In this document: positions 43,918-54,399 of the stretch, in pieces
Position numbering within the stretch: position 1 is the first letter of the stretch
Layout: each line of letters opens with the position of its first letter
From: an uncultured Umboniibacter sp.
Lineage (GTDB): Bacteria; Pseudomonadota; Gammaproteobacteria; Pseudomonadales; DSM-25080
Reading direction: 5' to 3'
Length of the DNA: 64,000 bases
Assembly (NCBI RefSeq): GCF_947497555.1
Contig: NZ_CANMGY010000006.1
Coordinates: 124,001-188,000, forward strand
Notes under the pieces: model-generated
Told to the model about the DNA's origin: nothing
The model's database searches: none
What the model saw: only the letters and a program-made list of their open reading frames with translations
Position numbers and translations under genes: made by a program

Positions 43918-45603
43918 ATGAAACAGCATATCAGTGATCTCATCCAACAGGCTTTAGTTAACATGCAGACCAGCGGTCAATTGCCTGCTGATCTTAGCCC
44001 CAATTTCAATGTCGATCACACCAAAGACAAGAGTCATGGAGACTTCGCAACTAACGTTGCTATGACGCTAGCAAAGCCAGCCAAATCCAATCCGCGCGCC
44101 ATCGCGCAGATGGTCATCGATGCGCTGCCACAATCCGCTAAGATCAGTAAGGTTGAGATTGCTGGGCCGGGGTTTTTAAACTTCTTCCTCAGCGCCGATT
44201 CAGCCCAATCAGTGATCAATGATGTCTTGGCGGCTGGTGCGAACTTTGGCCACAATAACAGCGCTGAAGGTACCCCAGTTCAGGTCGAATTCGTCTCGGC
44301 TAACCCAACCGGACCACTGCACGTGGGCCATGGTCGTGGTGCTGCAATTGGCGATTGCCTCTGCCGACTTCTGAAAGCGACTGGCCATGAAGTCACCGCT
44401 GAATTCTACTATAACGACGCTGGCCAGCAGATTAATAACCTTGCACTCAGCGTCCAAGCCCGCGCCAAGGACCTTGGTCCAGATGATGCAAGCTGGCCTG
44501 CTGACGGTTATCAGGGACAGTACATTATCGATGTGGCTAACTCATTTATGCAGGGCGACACCGTCACGGCTGCCGATAAAGCTGTTACCGCCAATCGCAA
44601 CGTTGATGACCTCGATGCTATCCGTGATTTCGCCGTAGCCTACCTGCGCCGCGAACAGGATCAAGATTTAAAGGCTTTCGGTGTTAACTTCGACATCTAC
44701 TTCCTAGAGTCTTCGCTGTACGAAAGCGGCTCAGTTGAGGCGACTGTTCAAACGCTTATCGATAGCGGCTTCACCTATGAAGACGGCGGCGCACTCTGGC
44801 TGCGAACCACTGACTTCGGCGATGACAAAGATCGTGTGATGCGTAAGCGTGAAGGCGGCTACACCTACTTCGTTCCCGACGTGGCCTACCACCACAACAA
44901 GTGGCAGCGCGGCTTTAAGCGTGTCGTGAATGAACAGGGCGCCGATCATCACAGTACCATCACTCGTGTTCGCGCCGGACTTCAGGCCTTAGATGTAGGT
45001 ATTCCTAAGGGCTGGCCGGAATATGTGCTTCATCAAATGGTGACCGTAATGCGCGGTGGTGAGGAAGTTAAACTCTCTAAACGTGCCGGCAGCTATGTCA
45101 CCGTGAGTGATCTCGTTGAAGAAGTTGGCCGCGATGCTACGCGCTATTTCCTCGCTGCGCGCTCGGCAACGTCGCAGCTCACCTTTGATATTGATTTGGC
45201 TACTGCCCAGTCAAATGACAACCCGGTGTACTACATCCAATACGCCCACGCACGCTGCTGCGCGGTGATGCGTAAGCTAGCCGAACTAGGCGAAAGCTGG
45301 GATCAAAGCGACGCCCTAACAAAGCTCGATGCCCTGGGCGAAGATGCTGAGAACCAACTTATGAAGCGTCTCTCTCAATTCCCCGAAGTAGTCAATAATG
45401 CTGCGCAACGTCTTGAACCGCACACGATTGCCAATTACCTAAGAGAATTGGCGGGTGAGTTCCACACCTACTATAACGCGCACAAAATGATCATCGACGA
45501 TCAGCACGTTCGCGATGCTCGCCTTGCCTTGGTCATGGCTTGTAAAGTCGTCATTGCTAACGGTCTAGACCTATTGGGTGTCTCTGCTCCAGAGCAGATG
45601 TAA
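43918..45603 (+). CDS. argS: Arginyl-tRNA synthetase
   Basis: 561 residues, class I. The HIGH-type motif is [12 protein letters not shown], the KMSKS loop is replaced by KLSKRAG as in other ArgRS, and the N-terminal tRNA D-loop domain ([18 protein letters not shown]) and C-terminal anticodon domain are complete. Sits between priA and a SPOR-domain gene, the conserved order. Confidence 0.96.
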   Translation: MKQHISDLIQQALVNMQTSGQLPADLSPNFNVDHTKDKSHGDFATNVAMTLAKPAKSNPRAIAQMVIDALPQSAKISKVEIAGPGFLNFFLSADSAQSVINDVLAAGANFGHNNSAEGTPVQVEFVSANPTGPLHVGHGRGAAIGDCLCRLLKATGHEVTAEFYYNDAGQQINNLALSVQARAKDLGPDDASWPADGYQGQYIIDVANSFMQGDTVTAADKAVTANRNVDDLDAIRDFAVAYLRREQDQDLKAFGVNFDIYFLESSLYESGSVEATVQTLIDSGFTYEDGGALWLRTTDFGDDKDRVMRKREGGYTYFVPDVAYHHNKWQRGFKRVVNEQGADHHSTITRVRAGLQALDVGIPKGWPEYVLHQMVTVMRGGEEVKLSKRAGSYVTVSDLVEEVGRDATRYFLAARSATSQLTFDIDLATAQSNDNPVYYIQYAHARCCAVMRKLAELGESWDQSDALTKLDALGEDAENQLMKRLSQFPEVVNNAAQRLEPHTIANYLRELAGEFHTYYNAHKMIIDDQHVRDARLALVMACKVVIANGLDLLGVSAPEQM

Positions 45604-45610
45604 GTATCCT

Positions 45611-45636
45611 TGAGGCGGCGTCCCAACGCCGTCTCA
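45611..45636 (+). terminator. Hairpin after argS
   Basis: TGAGGCGGCGT / ACGCCGTCTCA, 11 pairs including one G-T, loop CCCA, seven bases beyond the argS stop. T-run absent, so only a weak terminator call. Confidence 0.45.
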
Positions 45637-45740
45637 AAACTTCGAACTTATTCTCAGCTTTCGTCTTAACACTCCCTCCTTTTATCGGTATGCTAAAGCT
45701 TCAGACTACAGACCTAACTATAAGAGTAATCCCTGCAATC

Positions 45741-46325
45741 ATGGTCGCTAAAAAGAATAAACGGAAATCACAGCGTGGCGCCAAAAGAAAGGCCGATCAA
45801 CGCAAGCTTGCGAGCCCTATGCCAAAGATTATTGGCGGACTGATAGGCGCTGGTGTTTTATTTGCAGGTATCTACTGGTTAAGCCAACTCCCAAAACCTT
45901 CATTTATTAGCGAGCCCTCGGTCACCGAAACATCAGCGGACGTATCGAGCTCCGAGGCCGATGTGACCGTTGCGGAAGCACCGGTAGAAATTGAGTACGA
46001 ATTCTACGATAGCTTACCGAATGAAGAAGTGGTTGTTGATGCTGAGCCGGGCCAACGAAATGCCGGCCCACAGGACTTTTTCTACAATCTTCAGGCGGCA
46101 TCCTTCCGCCGAAGCGAAGACGCTGAGCGCGCCCGCGTTGAATTATTACTTGCCGGTCTTAATGCGTCGATCCGGACGGTGAATGACGCCGAAGGAAATC
46201 CCTGGCATCGCATCATGGTGGGACCGTTTGAGCAATATGGCCCCATGGATGAAGCACGCCGTCAACTTATCGAGCGTGGCATGACACCGCTCGTATTCAA
46301 ACGCCCGAAAGAAGATAGCCAATAA
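45741..46325 (+). CDS. SPOR-domain membrane protein (FtsN-like)
   Basis: 194 residues from ATG 45741 (MVAKKNKRKSQRGAKRKA); an upstream frame to 45690 is not needed. A very basic cytoplasmic N-terminus, one membrane helix (about 31-50, IIGGLIGAGVLFAGIYWL), an acidic linker and a C-terminal SPOR domain (about 115-190, YNLQAASFRRSEDAERAR, RIMVGPFEQ) that binds denuded septal glycan. It takes the place of ftsN between argS and hslV; FtsN function is likely but the essential helices of FtsN are not clear. Confidence 0.85.
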   Translation: MVAKKNKRKSQRGAKRKADQRKLASPMPKIIGGLIGAGVLFAGIYWLSQLPKPSFISEPSVTETSADVSSSEADVTVAEAPVEIEYEFYDSLPNEEVVVDAEPGQRNAGPQDFFYNLQAASFRRSEDAERARVELLLAGLNASIRTVNDAEGNPWHRIMVGPFEQYGPMDEARRQLIERGMTPLVFKRPKEDSQ

Positions 46326-46433
46326 CGTCCTCTCTTCAGCTATGCTCGAACGTGAGTGCTGCTGGCCAATGATAGCGCTTCATTGGCATGGGTAGCTTAG
46401 GCATAAATGACTCACACCGTTGTTGATGAGCCA

Positions 46434-46460
46434 TTGAAATATTCGAAAGCACCCCCATAT
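46434..46460 (+). promoter_or_regulatory. Sigma-32 heat-shock promoter of hslVU
   Basis: TTGAAA and CCCCATAT are separated by 13 bases, a near-perfect match to the sigma-32 consensus (CTTGAAA and CCCCATNT), 33 bases before the hslV start. Confidence 0.8.
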
Positions 46461-46492
46461 CAAATAAAACACGACTCAATTTTGTAAGGAAT

Positions 46493-47044
46493 ATGACGTT
46501 GGAACAATATCGAGGCACCACCATTCTATCGGTAAGAAGAAACGGTAAAGTCGTCATTGGCGGCGACGGTCAGGTCACGCTGGGTAACACCATCATGAAG
46601 GGGAATGCCCGTAAGGTTCGTCGCCTTTACAACGGTAAAGTTATTGCCGGCTTCGCCGGTGGTACCGCGGATGCCTTCACCCTGTTCGAACGCTTCGAAG
46701 CTAAGCTGGAACTCTACCAAGGTCATCTCGTTCGGGCAGCGGTTGAACTCGCCAAAGATTGGCGGACCGATAAAATGCTCCGCAAACTTGAGGCGCTACT
46801 CGCCGTTGCTGACGAAAACGATAGCTTAATTATTACTGGTAATGGCGACGTAGTTCAGCCCGAAGACGATCTCATTGCCATTGGCTCTGGCGGCTCGTTC
46901 GCCCAGTCAGCCGCGCGAGCGCTGTTGGATAATACTGAGCTAAGCGCGGAAGACGTAGTGACGAAGTCACTAACGATTGCAGGCGATGTCTGTATCTACA
47001 CAAATCACAATTTCACTGTCGAAACACTCGACTCAAAACGCTAA
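46493..47044 (+). CDS. hslV: ATP-dependent protease subunit HslV
   Basis: 183 residues. Peptidase of the HslUV (ClpYQ) complex. The catalytic threonine is the first T of [20 protein letters not shown]; here it is residue 9, behind an eight-residue MTLEQYRG propeptide that must be removed, as in beta-proteobacterial forms, whereas E. coli exposes T2. [15 protein letters not shown] and the glycine motif [20 protein letters not shown] are intact. Nine bases before hslU. Confidence 0.95.
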   Translation: MTLEQYRGTTILSVRRNGKVVIGGDGQVTLGNTIMKGNARKVRRLYNGKVIAGFAGGTADAFTLFERFEAKLELYQGHLVRAAVELAKDWRTDKMLRKLEALLAVADENDSLIITGNGDVVQPEDDLIAIGSGGSFAQSAARALLDNTELSAEDVVTKSLTIAGDVCIYTNHNFTVETLDSKR

Positions 47045-47052
47045 GGTTTACT

Positions 47053-48372
47053 ATGTCATCGATGACCCCAAGAGAAATCGTTCACGAGTTGGACCGCCAC
47101 ATTGTTGGCCAAAAGGATGCGAAGCGCGCAGTCGCCGTTGCCCTACGGAATCGCTGGCGCCGAATGCAACTAGATGAAGAACTCCGTGCCGAAGTGACGC
47201 CCAAGAATATCCTAATGATTGGCCCAACCGGTGTAGGTAAAACAGAGATCGCACGCCGTTTAGCGAAGCTAGCCAATGCTCCCTTTATCAAGGTCGAAGC
47301 AACCAAATTTACTGAAGTGGGCTACGTTGGCAGAGACGTTGAATCGATTATTCGAGATTTAGTGGAGACCTCCATCAAACTGCTCCGCGAAACTGAAGTT
47401 CAGAAGGTTCGCCATCGTGCTGAAGACGCTGCGGAAGATCGCATTCTAGATGTGTTGTTGCCACCGGCTCGAAATAGCAATGAAAATGAAAGTGATTCCA
47501 CCACGCGTCAGCTATTTCGCAAAAAGCTTCGCCAGGGTGAGCTTGATGATAAGGAAATCGAAATCGACGTTGCTTCCGTTCCAATGGGCGTAGAAATTAT
47601 GACGCCTCCTGGCATGGAAGACATGGCAAGCCAATTACAAAACATGTTTAGTAACATGGGCTCTGACCGCTTGAAGAAACGTCGGTTAACGGTTAAGCAA
47701 GCGCTCAAACAAGTTATTGACGAAGAAGCGGTAAGGCTCGTCAACGACGAGGAAATAAAGGCCAAAGCCATTCATGCTGCGGAACAGAACGGAATCGTTT
47801 TTATCGACGAGATCGACAAGGTCGCCAAGCGTTCTGAGGGCGGCGGTACCGACGTCTCTCGCGAAGGTGTTCAGCGCGATCTCCTTCCGCTTATTGAAGG
47901 CTGCACCGTGACCACGAAATACGGCACGATCAAGACGGATCATATCCTCTTTATCGCTTCGGGTGCATTCCACCTTTCGAAGCCGTCAGACATGATTCCT
48001 GAACTGCAGGGCAGACTTCCCATTCGCGTAGAGCTTCGCGCGCTAACGCCGGAAGATTTTGAGCGTATTCTGACCGAACCGAAGGCATCACTTGTTGAAC
48101 AGTATAAGGCACTGTTGGCGACTGAGGGCGTGGAAGTCGCGTTCACCGAACCTGCCGTTAAACGGATTGCAGAGGTGTCTTGGAAGGTTAACGATACCAC
48201 GGAGAATATTGGCGCCCGTCGCCTGCAAACGGTTATGGAGCGGCTGCTTGAAGAGATCAGCTTTGAAGCTTCAGATCGCGATGGCGACCACATTGAAATT
48301 ACGCCTGACTTTGTAGATAGTGCCTTAGGCGAAGTCTCCAACAACGAAGACCTCAGTCGCTTCATTCTATAA
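47053..48372 (+). CDS. hslU: HslU ATPase subunit
   Basis: 439 residues, AAA+ unfoldase partner of HslV. N-terminal [17 protein letters not shown], Walker [17 protein letters not shown], the pore loop GYVGRDVES, Walker [12 protein letters not shown], sensor region and the C-terminal LSRFIL that docks into HslV. Follows hslV in one operon under the sigma-32 promoter. Confidence 0.97.
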   Translation: MSSMTPREIVHELDRHIVGQKDAKRAVAVALRNRWRRMQLDEELRAEVTPKNILMIGPTGVGKTEIARRLAKLANAPFIKVEATKFTEVGYVGRDVESIIRDLVETSIKLLRETEVQKVRHRAEDAAEDRILDVLLPPARNSNENESDSTTRQLFRKKLRQGELDDKEIEIDVASVPMGVEIMTPPGMEDMASQLQNMFSNMGSDRLKKRRLTVKQALKQVIDEEAVRLVNDEEIKAKAIHAAEQNGIVFIDEIDKVAKRSEGGGTDVSREGVQRDLLPLIEGCTVTTKYGTIKTDHILFIASGAFHLSKPSDMIPELQGRLPIRVELRALTPEDFERILTEPKASLVEQYKALLATEGVEVAFTEPAVKRIAEVSWKVNDTTENIGARRLQTVMERLLEEISFEASDRDGDHIEITPDFVDSALGEVSNNEDLSRFIL

Positions 48373-48388
48373 CGAGGGAGTATCTAGG

Positions 48389-48766
48389 ATGACAGCGCCT
48401 CAAAAAGTCATTCATCATCGCCGCTCAAAGACGCTCGAGCTCACTTGGCTCGATGCGTCGTTTACGCTCTCGGCAGAATATCTACGGGTTTGCTCTCCGT
48501 CGGCTGAGGTCCGAGGTCACGGCGGACAGAACGAGGTATTACAGGTGGGGAAACGCGATGTAGCCATCAGCAAACTCGCTCCCTCTGGTCACTATGCGGT
48601 ACAGATATTCTTTGATGACGGCCATGATACAGGACTTTATAGCTGGATCTATTTACGAGAGTTGGCTGAGAATTTCGATAAGCGGTGGGCCAAGTATCTG
48701 CAGGATTTGGAAGCCGCTAACGAAAGTCGCGACTCAGACACGTCAATTGTGAAGTTTATTAACTAA
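48389..48766 (+). CDS. DUF971 family protein
   Basis: 125 residues of the gamma-butyrobetaine hydroxylase-like N-terminal domain family: TLELTWLDASFTLSAEYLRV, VQIFFDDGHDTGLYSWIYLR. The family appears after hslU in Pseudomonas and others. Iron-sulfur or metal delivery roles have been suggested for relatives; none is shown here. Sixteen bases after hslU, so probably co-transcribed. Confidence 0.88.
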   Translation: MTAPQKVIHHRRSKTLELTWLDASFTLSAEYLRVCSPSAEVRGHGGQNEVLQVGKRDVAISKLAPSGHYAVQIFFDDGHDTGLYSWIYLRELAENFDKRWAKYLQDLEAANESRDSDTSIVKFIN

Positions 48767-48774
48767 GGCCGTTA

Positions 48775-49980
48775 CTAGCCGTGGCGAATTTTAAAACCTC
48801 GGTGAAGGCGATAGCAAAACATCGAGGCTGCTGCGCTGACTACAATGGTTAGCGCCATATTGGTTTGAACATTAAAGGGCAGTATGGTTGACGCTGAACC
48901 AATTAAAGCCCCTACCCCAAAACGAAAACTCCCCACTACCGAAGATGCCGTACCCGCCATGGTTGAGTGGCGCTGTAGTAACTTCGCCATCAAATTAGAG
49001 CCCACCATCGTGGTAGCTCCAATAATCACCATGCAGGGTATGACCACCAGCCAGATAACGTCATCAATAAAAATAGCGGGCACCATCAGCATTGCACCCA
49101 GGAACTGAACATAAAGCCCCCAGCGCAACATATGCGGAGCACCCTTTCTACCCACGAACCGGCCGTTGATAAAGGTAAGAACCATCAGCGCAACCACGTT
49201 AAAGGCAAAGAGATAGCCCACTTTATCAATCTCAATATCATAGAGCTCAATGTAGACGTAAGATCCCGAAATTAGGAAGGAAAATAGGCAGGCGAAACTA
49301 AAGGCTCCTGCACACATTAGTGCAAGGCTAACGGGATCGGCGAAGATTTTTCGGTAGTTACGCAGGGATCTACCTATAGCAAGTGGCTGACGGTACTCCT
49401 TAGCCAACGTCTCTGGGATGAATAGCATCACTAATATACAAGCCGCCAAACCCAGTACGGCAAGCGACCAAAAGATCCCTCGCCAGCCAAACCACAGCGC
49501 AACATACCCACCAATCAGTGGCGCTACCAACGGGGCTAACGTCATGACCAGAACAATGAAACTCATCATTCGAGAGAAATCATCCTGCTCGAACATATCC
49601 TTCACAATGGCCGAAATCATCACCCCAGACGCCGCACCCGCTACTCCTTGAAGCGAGCGCCAAACATTAAGCTCACTGATGGTTTCGGCGCGCGCGCACA
49701 ACATAGCGGTAATGGCAAAAAGTATCGAACCGACCAGCATCACCCTTCTGCGGCCGACGCTATCGGAGATAGGGCCGACAACTAACTGCCCCAGCGCAAA
49801 ACCCACGGAGAATAAAGTAAGCGTTTGCTGAACTTGGGTAGCCGACGCGTCAAACGCCAAGCCAATTTGCGGGAGCGCAGGCAAGTACATATCAATTGCC
49901 AACGGTGTGAGCGCGGAAATAAATCCGAGTAACGCAATCAGCGGCCAATTTAGCGCTGGTAGCTGCCGTTGGTTTGGCAT
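48775..49980 (-). CDS. Bcr/CflA-family multidrug MFS exporter
   Basis: 401 residues, about twelve membrane helices. MFS motif A is GPISDSVGRRRVMLVGS, with the family PLAIDMYLPALPQIG near the N-terminus and PLVAPLIGGYVALWFGWR (motif C-like). Related proteins export bicyclomycin, chloramphenicol or sulfonamides; substrate unknown here. It ends 8 bases from the DUF971 stop (convergent) and follows aruH on the same strand with a 52-base gap. Confidence 0.88.
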   Translation of the reverse strand: MPNQRQLPALNWPLIALLGFISALTPLAIDMYLPALPQIGLAFDASATQVQQTLTLFSVGFALGQLVVGPISDSVGRRRVMLVGSILFAITAMLCARAETISELNVWRSLQGVAGAASGVMISAIVKDMFEQDDFSRMMSFIVLVMTLAPLVAPLIGGYVALWFGWRGIFWSLAVLGLAACILVMLFIPETLAKEYRQPLAIGRSLRNYRKIFADPVSLALMCAGAFSFACLFSFLISGSYVYIELYDIEIDKVGYLFAFNVVALMVLTFINGRFVGRKGAPHMLRWGLYVQFLGAMLMVPAIFIDDVIWLVVIPCMVIIGATTMVGSNLMAKLLQRHSTMAGTASSVVGSFRFGVGALIGSASTILPFNVQTNMALTIVVSAAASMFCYRLHRGFKIRHG

Positions 49981-50032
49981 GTGAAAACTCCCTGAAGTGT
50001 TCGCTAAGCCTAATCGAGATTTGGCCGCACTG

Positions 50033-51211
50033 CTAAGTTTCTGTTTGCTTAAGGTAAAAACGACTCAAACGTTGAATAGCTATTGCCATATCGCTACGCG
50101 ACACGCAGAAGCTCAAACGGACGAAGCCGGAAGCTGAGACACCAAAGGCATCGCCAACTAATACCGATACACCCTCAGCCGCCAGTAATTCTTCGGCAAA
50201 ACGTTCGGCGGTCAAACCCGTTGGCCGAATATCTAACATCAGAAACATACCAGCCGGAGGGACAAAGGCTAACGGAACGCCTGCAGCGCGCAAGGTATTC
50301 ACGGCTACATCTCTCCGAGCGCGATAGGTGTCCCGCATCGTCTCGGTAATGCTCTGATGGTCACGAAAAGCCGCTTGAGCTGCTCGCTGAACGAACATCG
50401 GCATACCATAGAGCATACAGAGCGCCAAGTTACTAAGGTGCTCCACTAGCTTTACAGGACCAGTTACCCAACCAAGCCGCCAGCCGGTCATCGCATGCGA
50501 TTTCGAAAGCGAATTGATGGTAATGAGGCACTGATCTATCCCCTCCACCTTAAGCGGAAGCTGATGCGTCCCCTCGTAGATCAGCTCACTATAAACTTCA
50601 TCTACGATTAGCCATATCCTGTTGGCGACAGCGAGCTCCGCAAGCTGTTGCCAATCGGATGCAGAAAGAATGGCTCCCGTAGGATTATTAGGTGTGTTAA
50701 TCACAATGGCACGGGTGTGTTCATCAATCTTGGCTTTGATATCCTCGATATCAATGGCCCAGTTATTTTCAGCCTTCAGTGCAGTGCCACGAATCTCAGT
50801 TTGAGCCGCCCGAAATACCGCCTCATAGGTGATATACATTGGCTCCGGAATAATGACATTATCGCCCGGTTCAAACAGACATTGTGCAACGCTAAACAGG
50901 CCACACTGCGCTCCCGCTTGCACCACAACTTGCGCTGCTGTGATGTTGCTATGGCGCCGCTCTGACTCCCACTGCGCGATCATCGTGCGCAGATCCACTT
51001 CACCCTGACAATCCGTGTAGTGAGACTCATTGGCATTAATTGAATCAATCGCGGCGGCCTTGATGACATCTGGCGTATCGACGTCTGGATCGCCGACGGA
51101 GAGGACAATGATATCCTCGCCGGCACTTTGACGAGCCATCGCCCGGTAGTGGATATCCCACGCCGCAGCACCTTCAGAGGCAATACGCTGAGTTAAACTA
51201 GAGAACTTCAT
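50033..51211 (-). CDS. aruH: Fold-type I aminotransferase, AruH-like (arginine:pyruvate transaminase)
   Basis: 392 residues, PLP enzyme. The N-terminal GAAAWDIHYRAMARQ, the lysine motif NSLSKSHAMTGWRLGWV and NLALCMLYGMP closely resemble Pseudomonas AruH as I remember it. AruH moves the amino group of arginine to pyruvate, giving 2-ketoarginine. Its start overlaps the stop of the AruI-like gene by four bases, the strongest support for the assignment. A generic aspartate/alanine aminotransferase is the alternative. Confidence 0.78.
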   Translation of the reverse strand: MKFSSLTQRIASEGAAAWDIHYRAMARQSAGEDIIVLSVGDPDVDTPDVIKAAAIDSINANESHYTDCQGEVDLRTMIAQWESERRHSNITAAQVVVQAGAQCGLFSVAQCLFEPGDNVIIPEPMYITYEAVFRAAQTEIRGTALKAENNWAIDIEDIKAKIDEHTRAIVINTPNNPTGAILSASDWQQLAELAVANRIWLIVDEVYSELIYEGTHQLPLKVEGIDQCLITINSLSKSHAMTGWRLGWVTGPVKLVEHLSNLALCMLYGMPMFVQRAAQAAFRDHQSITETMRDTYRARRDVAVNTLRAAGVPLAFVPPAGMFLMLDIRPTGLTAERFAEELLAAEGVSVLVGDAFGVSASGFVRLSFCVSRSDMAIAIQRLSRFYLKQTET

Positions 51212-52803
51212 GAGTCACGCTGCTCCAGGCTAGTGGCATCCAATTCAACAAACCAACAGCCGGACTTGCTCTGAAGCTCCTCAAGTGCTGGGGCTATCTC
51301 GCTAATTTGAGTGAGTTTTCGATAAGCAAAGTGGTAGCCCTGGGCAAGCAATTCGAAATTAGGGTTATGCATCGCTACAGCTACGGGTTCAATATCTCTC
51401 AGCTCCATATCGTCCCATATTTGTCCCAAACGGCTATTGTTCCACATCAGCACAACGAAGCTCTGTTCGCTAAGGTATTCTGCGGCGGTGGCCAGTTCGT
51501 TAATGGTATATTGCAAACCGCCATCGCCTACTAGTACCGCTGCCGGTAACTTAGCACCAATGGCTGCCCCAATGGCGCTTGGAAGTGCATAGCCTAGCGT
51601 TCCGTAGCCGGTGGGATGAAGCCATTTCTTAGGCTGATCGACGGGGTAAAAAATATTGCCAGAGTAAGCCAACTGAGTCATGTCAGTCGCCATAACTGTG
51701 GCAGCAGATAGTCCTTCACGGATAGCAGATAGCACCTGCTGATGAGATTGATACATTCGCGGCAAATTGTTTTGCAGCGCCGCCTTCAGTTGTTTCACCC
51801 GTTCCTCGGCATTCGCACTTGCTCGCGCGACTATCTGCTGGTTTAACTCACCCAGCGTGGCTTTAGCATCAGCGACGAGCGGGATTTTTGCGGGATAAAT
51901 ACCGGTCATCTTCTGTGAATCCAGATCAATACGAACAAGATTCTCACTTATTTCGATACGATCGCACCAGAAATCGGTATCCGCTAGCTCCGTACCCACA
52001 GCGATAACACAGTCTGCCTCAGCAATCATTTTCCAGCCGGGTTCAACACAGAGTAACGAGCCCGCTAACAGTGGGTGATGACTAGGCAGGAGACCTTTAC
52101 CCGCTACCGAAGTGAATACTGGCGCACCGAGTTGCTCTGCGAGTTGCTGTAATTCAGCCGCCGCGTCGACGCAGCCGCCGCCGGCAATAATCATTGGATT
52201 CTTTGCTTGGTTTAAGCGTGCTACCGCCGCATCAAGTTGGGATAGCTTAGCGGGTCGAACAGGTAATTCCTTCGGCCGCCATAGCTCCCCCGCCGGCTGC
52301 CCTAAGATATCCAACGGAACTTCAATATGAACGGGGCGTGGTCGCTGCGAAGCAAAAATAGCAAAGGCTTGATGAATAAGTTGCTCTGCCTCGGCAACCG
52401 ACGATGCTCTCGCGGAGAGGGCCGTGACGGGGCGTGTAAAATCTAATTGATCCTTTGACTCGTGGAGCCTTCCAGCCCCCTTGCCCAAGCTCCAAGATTC
52501 GTTAACGCTAGAAACCACTAGCATAGGAATTGAATCAGAGAAGGCTTGTCCTATTGCCGTAGCGATGTTGCTAACGCCCGGACCTGTAATAACAAATGCT
52601 ACACCCACTCTTCCGGTTGCTCGGGCATAGCCATCAGCCATAAAACCCGCCCCTTGCTCATGACGGGCTAAAACATGGCGAATAGGTGACTCCGCTAGCC
52701 CTCGATAAAGTTCTAAATTATGAACACCTGGAATGCCGAAAACGGTATCTACACCGTAGTTCTCCAGTAGTTTCACCATCGCCTGACCGCAATTTTGCGT
52801 CAT
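51208..52803 (-). CDS. aruI: Thiamine-diphosphate decarboxylase, AruI-like (2-ketoarginine decarboxylase)
   Basis: 531 residues with the three ThDP-enzyme domains: N-terminal pyrimidine domain with the catalytic glutamate in RHEQGAGFMADGYARATG, a central domain, and the cofactor motif VLVGDGGLQYTINEL to MWNNSRLGQ. There is no acetolactate synthase small subunit nearby, and overlap with an AruH-like transaminase suggests decarboxylation of 2-ketoarginine (5-guanidino-2-oxopentanoate) to guanidinobutanal. Acetolactate synthase-like activity cannot be excluded. Confidence 0.78.
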   Translation of the reverse strand: MTQNCGQAMVKLLENYGVDTVFGIPGVHNLELYRGLAESPIRHVLARHEQGAGFMADGYARATGRVGVAFVITGPGVSNIATAIGQAFSDSIPMLVVSSVNESWSLGKGAGRLHESKDQLDFTRPVTALSARASSVAEAEQLIHQAFAIFASQRPRPVHIEVPLDILGQPAGELWRPKELPVRPAKLSQLDAAVARLNQAKNPMIIAGGGCVDAAAELQQLAEQLGAPVFTSVAGKGLLPSHHPLLAGSLLCVEPGWKMIAEADCVIAVGTELADTDFWCDRIEISENLVRIDLDSQKMTGIYPAKIPLVADAKATLGELNQQIVARASANAEERVKQLKAALQNNLPRMYQSHQQVLSAIREGLSAATVMATDMTQLAYSGNIFYPVDQPKKWLHPTGYGTLGYALPSAIGAAIGAKLPAAVLVGDGGLQYTINELATAAEYLSEQSFVVLMWNNSRLGQIWDDMELRDIEPVAVAMHNPNFELLAQGYHFAYRKLTQISEIAPALEELQSKSGCWFVELDATSLEQRDS

Positions 52804-52935
52804 GCGTTACTCCTTATCTATCAAAATTATTACGTTTACATCACGCCCAGCTTCACGAGACCTGCGAATGTCCTCTGCGCGCTCGATTATTGTTGGCAAG
52901 TATGGTTGACTAAAACCAACTAAAAGGAAACTGCT

Positions 52936-54399
52936 ATGCCAAGAAAAATAGTCAACGGGTGGGACGCACTTATCATCACGTTGCTGATCATCTTTTTCAT
53001 CGGAGGTGCCATTGCCACCTTTGGTGCCGATTCGCTCTTGGGTGCTACCCAAGTAGCCCTCTTTTTCAGCGCCATCTGTACCGGCTTAATTGGGGTAAAG
53101 AACGGTCTGAGCTGGGATGATATTGAAGATACCATTGTAGCCACTGTTGGTCGCGCTGTAATGCCTCTCATCATATTTTTAGCCGTGGGCTGTCTCATCG
53201 CTGGGTTAATGATCTCAGGCGCAGTGCCTACTCTGCTCTATTATGGTTTAGGAATGCTTTCACCCACGTTCTTCTATCCGCTGGCATGTCTTCTCACCGC
53301 CGTTGTCGCGCTTTGTACTGGCAGTTCCTGGACCACAGCGGCAACTATTGGCGTGGCGCTTATCGGGGTCGCGATGGGCTTTGACCTCTCTCTACCTATC
53401 GCGGCTGGGGCGATTATTTCCGGCGCCTACTTTGGCGACAAAATGTCACCATTGTCCGAAACGACCAATCTTGCTTCCGCTATCGGCGGTGCCGACCTCT
53501 TTGTCCATATTAAACATATGATATGGGTCTCAGGACCCAGCTTTTTGATCAGCTTGATAGCGTTCTTTATAATCGGACTTGCGTCAGAACTACCCGCTGA
53601 CTTGGGCGATAAGATTGCCCTAATGCAAACTACCTTAGACCAACAATTTAACCTCAGTGTGGTTAACACCCTTCCGATTATTGCGCTGCTCTATATGAGC
53701 TATAAGCAGCAACCTGCCCTGCTAGCAATCTCAGCCGGAGTAGGCCTGTCAGTTGTGGTGAGCTTTATGACCCAATATGAACTCATACTTCGCACTATCA
53801 CCCTACTCTACGGCGCCGATGGCTCCATGCTGATGACGCTCTGGAAGGTTATTTACGATGGTTTCCTCATTGAGACGGGTGTTAGCGAGCTCGATGACTT
53901 ACTGTCGCGCGGCGGTATGGAATCCATGGTATTTATGGTGTGGCTGGTACTCTGTTCAATGATGTTATCGGCAACGCTGAGTGCTACGGGGTATATCGAA
54001 TATTTATTGAATAAACTGCGCACCATCATTCGCGGAACTGGATCGCTAATTGCCACTACTATCGGCACCTCAGTGACGGTAAATATGCTGACCGGAGATC
54101 AATATCTATCGTTAGTTCTCCCTGGGCAAATGTGGAAAGACGAATATGAGAAACGAGGATTACAACCGGAAAACCTAACACGCACGCTAGAGGATGGCGG
54201 CACCGTCACCTCACCATTAGTACCGTGGGGGGCATGTGGCGTATTTATGGCAGGAACGCTAGGCGTGCCGACGCTAGAATATCTCCTATTCTGCTTCTTT
54301 TGCCTGCTCAACCCAATTATCGCTATCGTCTACGGAATTTTCAATATTCGCATTAGCTACCAGGAAAAAGCTCCCACGAACAGTCCGGTAAACAGCTAA
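52936..54399 (+). CDS. NhaC-family sodium/proton antiporter
   Basis: 487 residues, about eleven or twelve membrane helices. Family blocks are ALCTGSSWTTAATIGVALIG, AAGAIISGAYFGDKMSPLSE and VNMLTGDQYLSLVLPGQMWK. NhaC-type carriers exchange Na+ for H+ and some exchange organic solutes such as malate/lactate or amino acids. Divergent from aruIH over a 132-base gap, so an arginine-linked solute is possible. Ribosome site AAAGGAAA precedes the ATG. Confidence 0.85.
   Translation: MPRKIVNGWDALIITLLIIFFIGGAIATFGADSLLGATQVALFFSAICTGLIGVKNGLSWDDIEDTIVATVGRAVMPLIIFLAVGCLIAGLMISGAVPTLLYYGLGMLSPTFFYPLACLLTAVVALCTGSSWTTAATIGVALIGVAMGFDLSLPIAAGAIISGAYFGDKMSPLSETTNLASAIGGADLFVHIKHMIWVSGPSFLISLIAFFIIGLASELPADLGDKIALMQTTLDQQFNLSVVNTLPIIALLYMSYKQQPALLAISAGVGLSVVVSFMTQYELILRTITLLYGADGSMLMTLWKVIYDGFLIETGVSELDDLLSRGGMESMVFMVWLVLCSMMLSATLSATGYIEYLLNKLRTIIRGTGSLIATTIGTSVTVNMLTGDQYLSLVLPGQMWKDEYEKRGLQPENLTRTLEDGGTVTSPLVPWGACGVFMAGTLGVPTLEYLLFCFFCLLNPIIAIVYGIFNIRISYQEKAPTNSPVNS

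Noticed and set aside
51208-52803. Acetolactate synthase large subunit of branched-chain amino acid synthesis
   Set aside because: No regulatory subunit gene, and the overlapping AruH-like transaminase points to 2-ketoarginine decarboxylation; kept only as an alternative.
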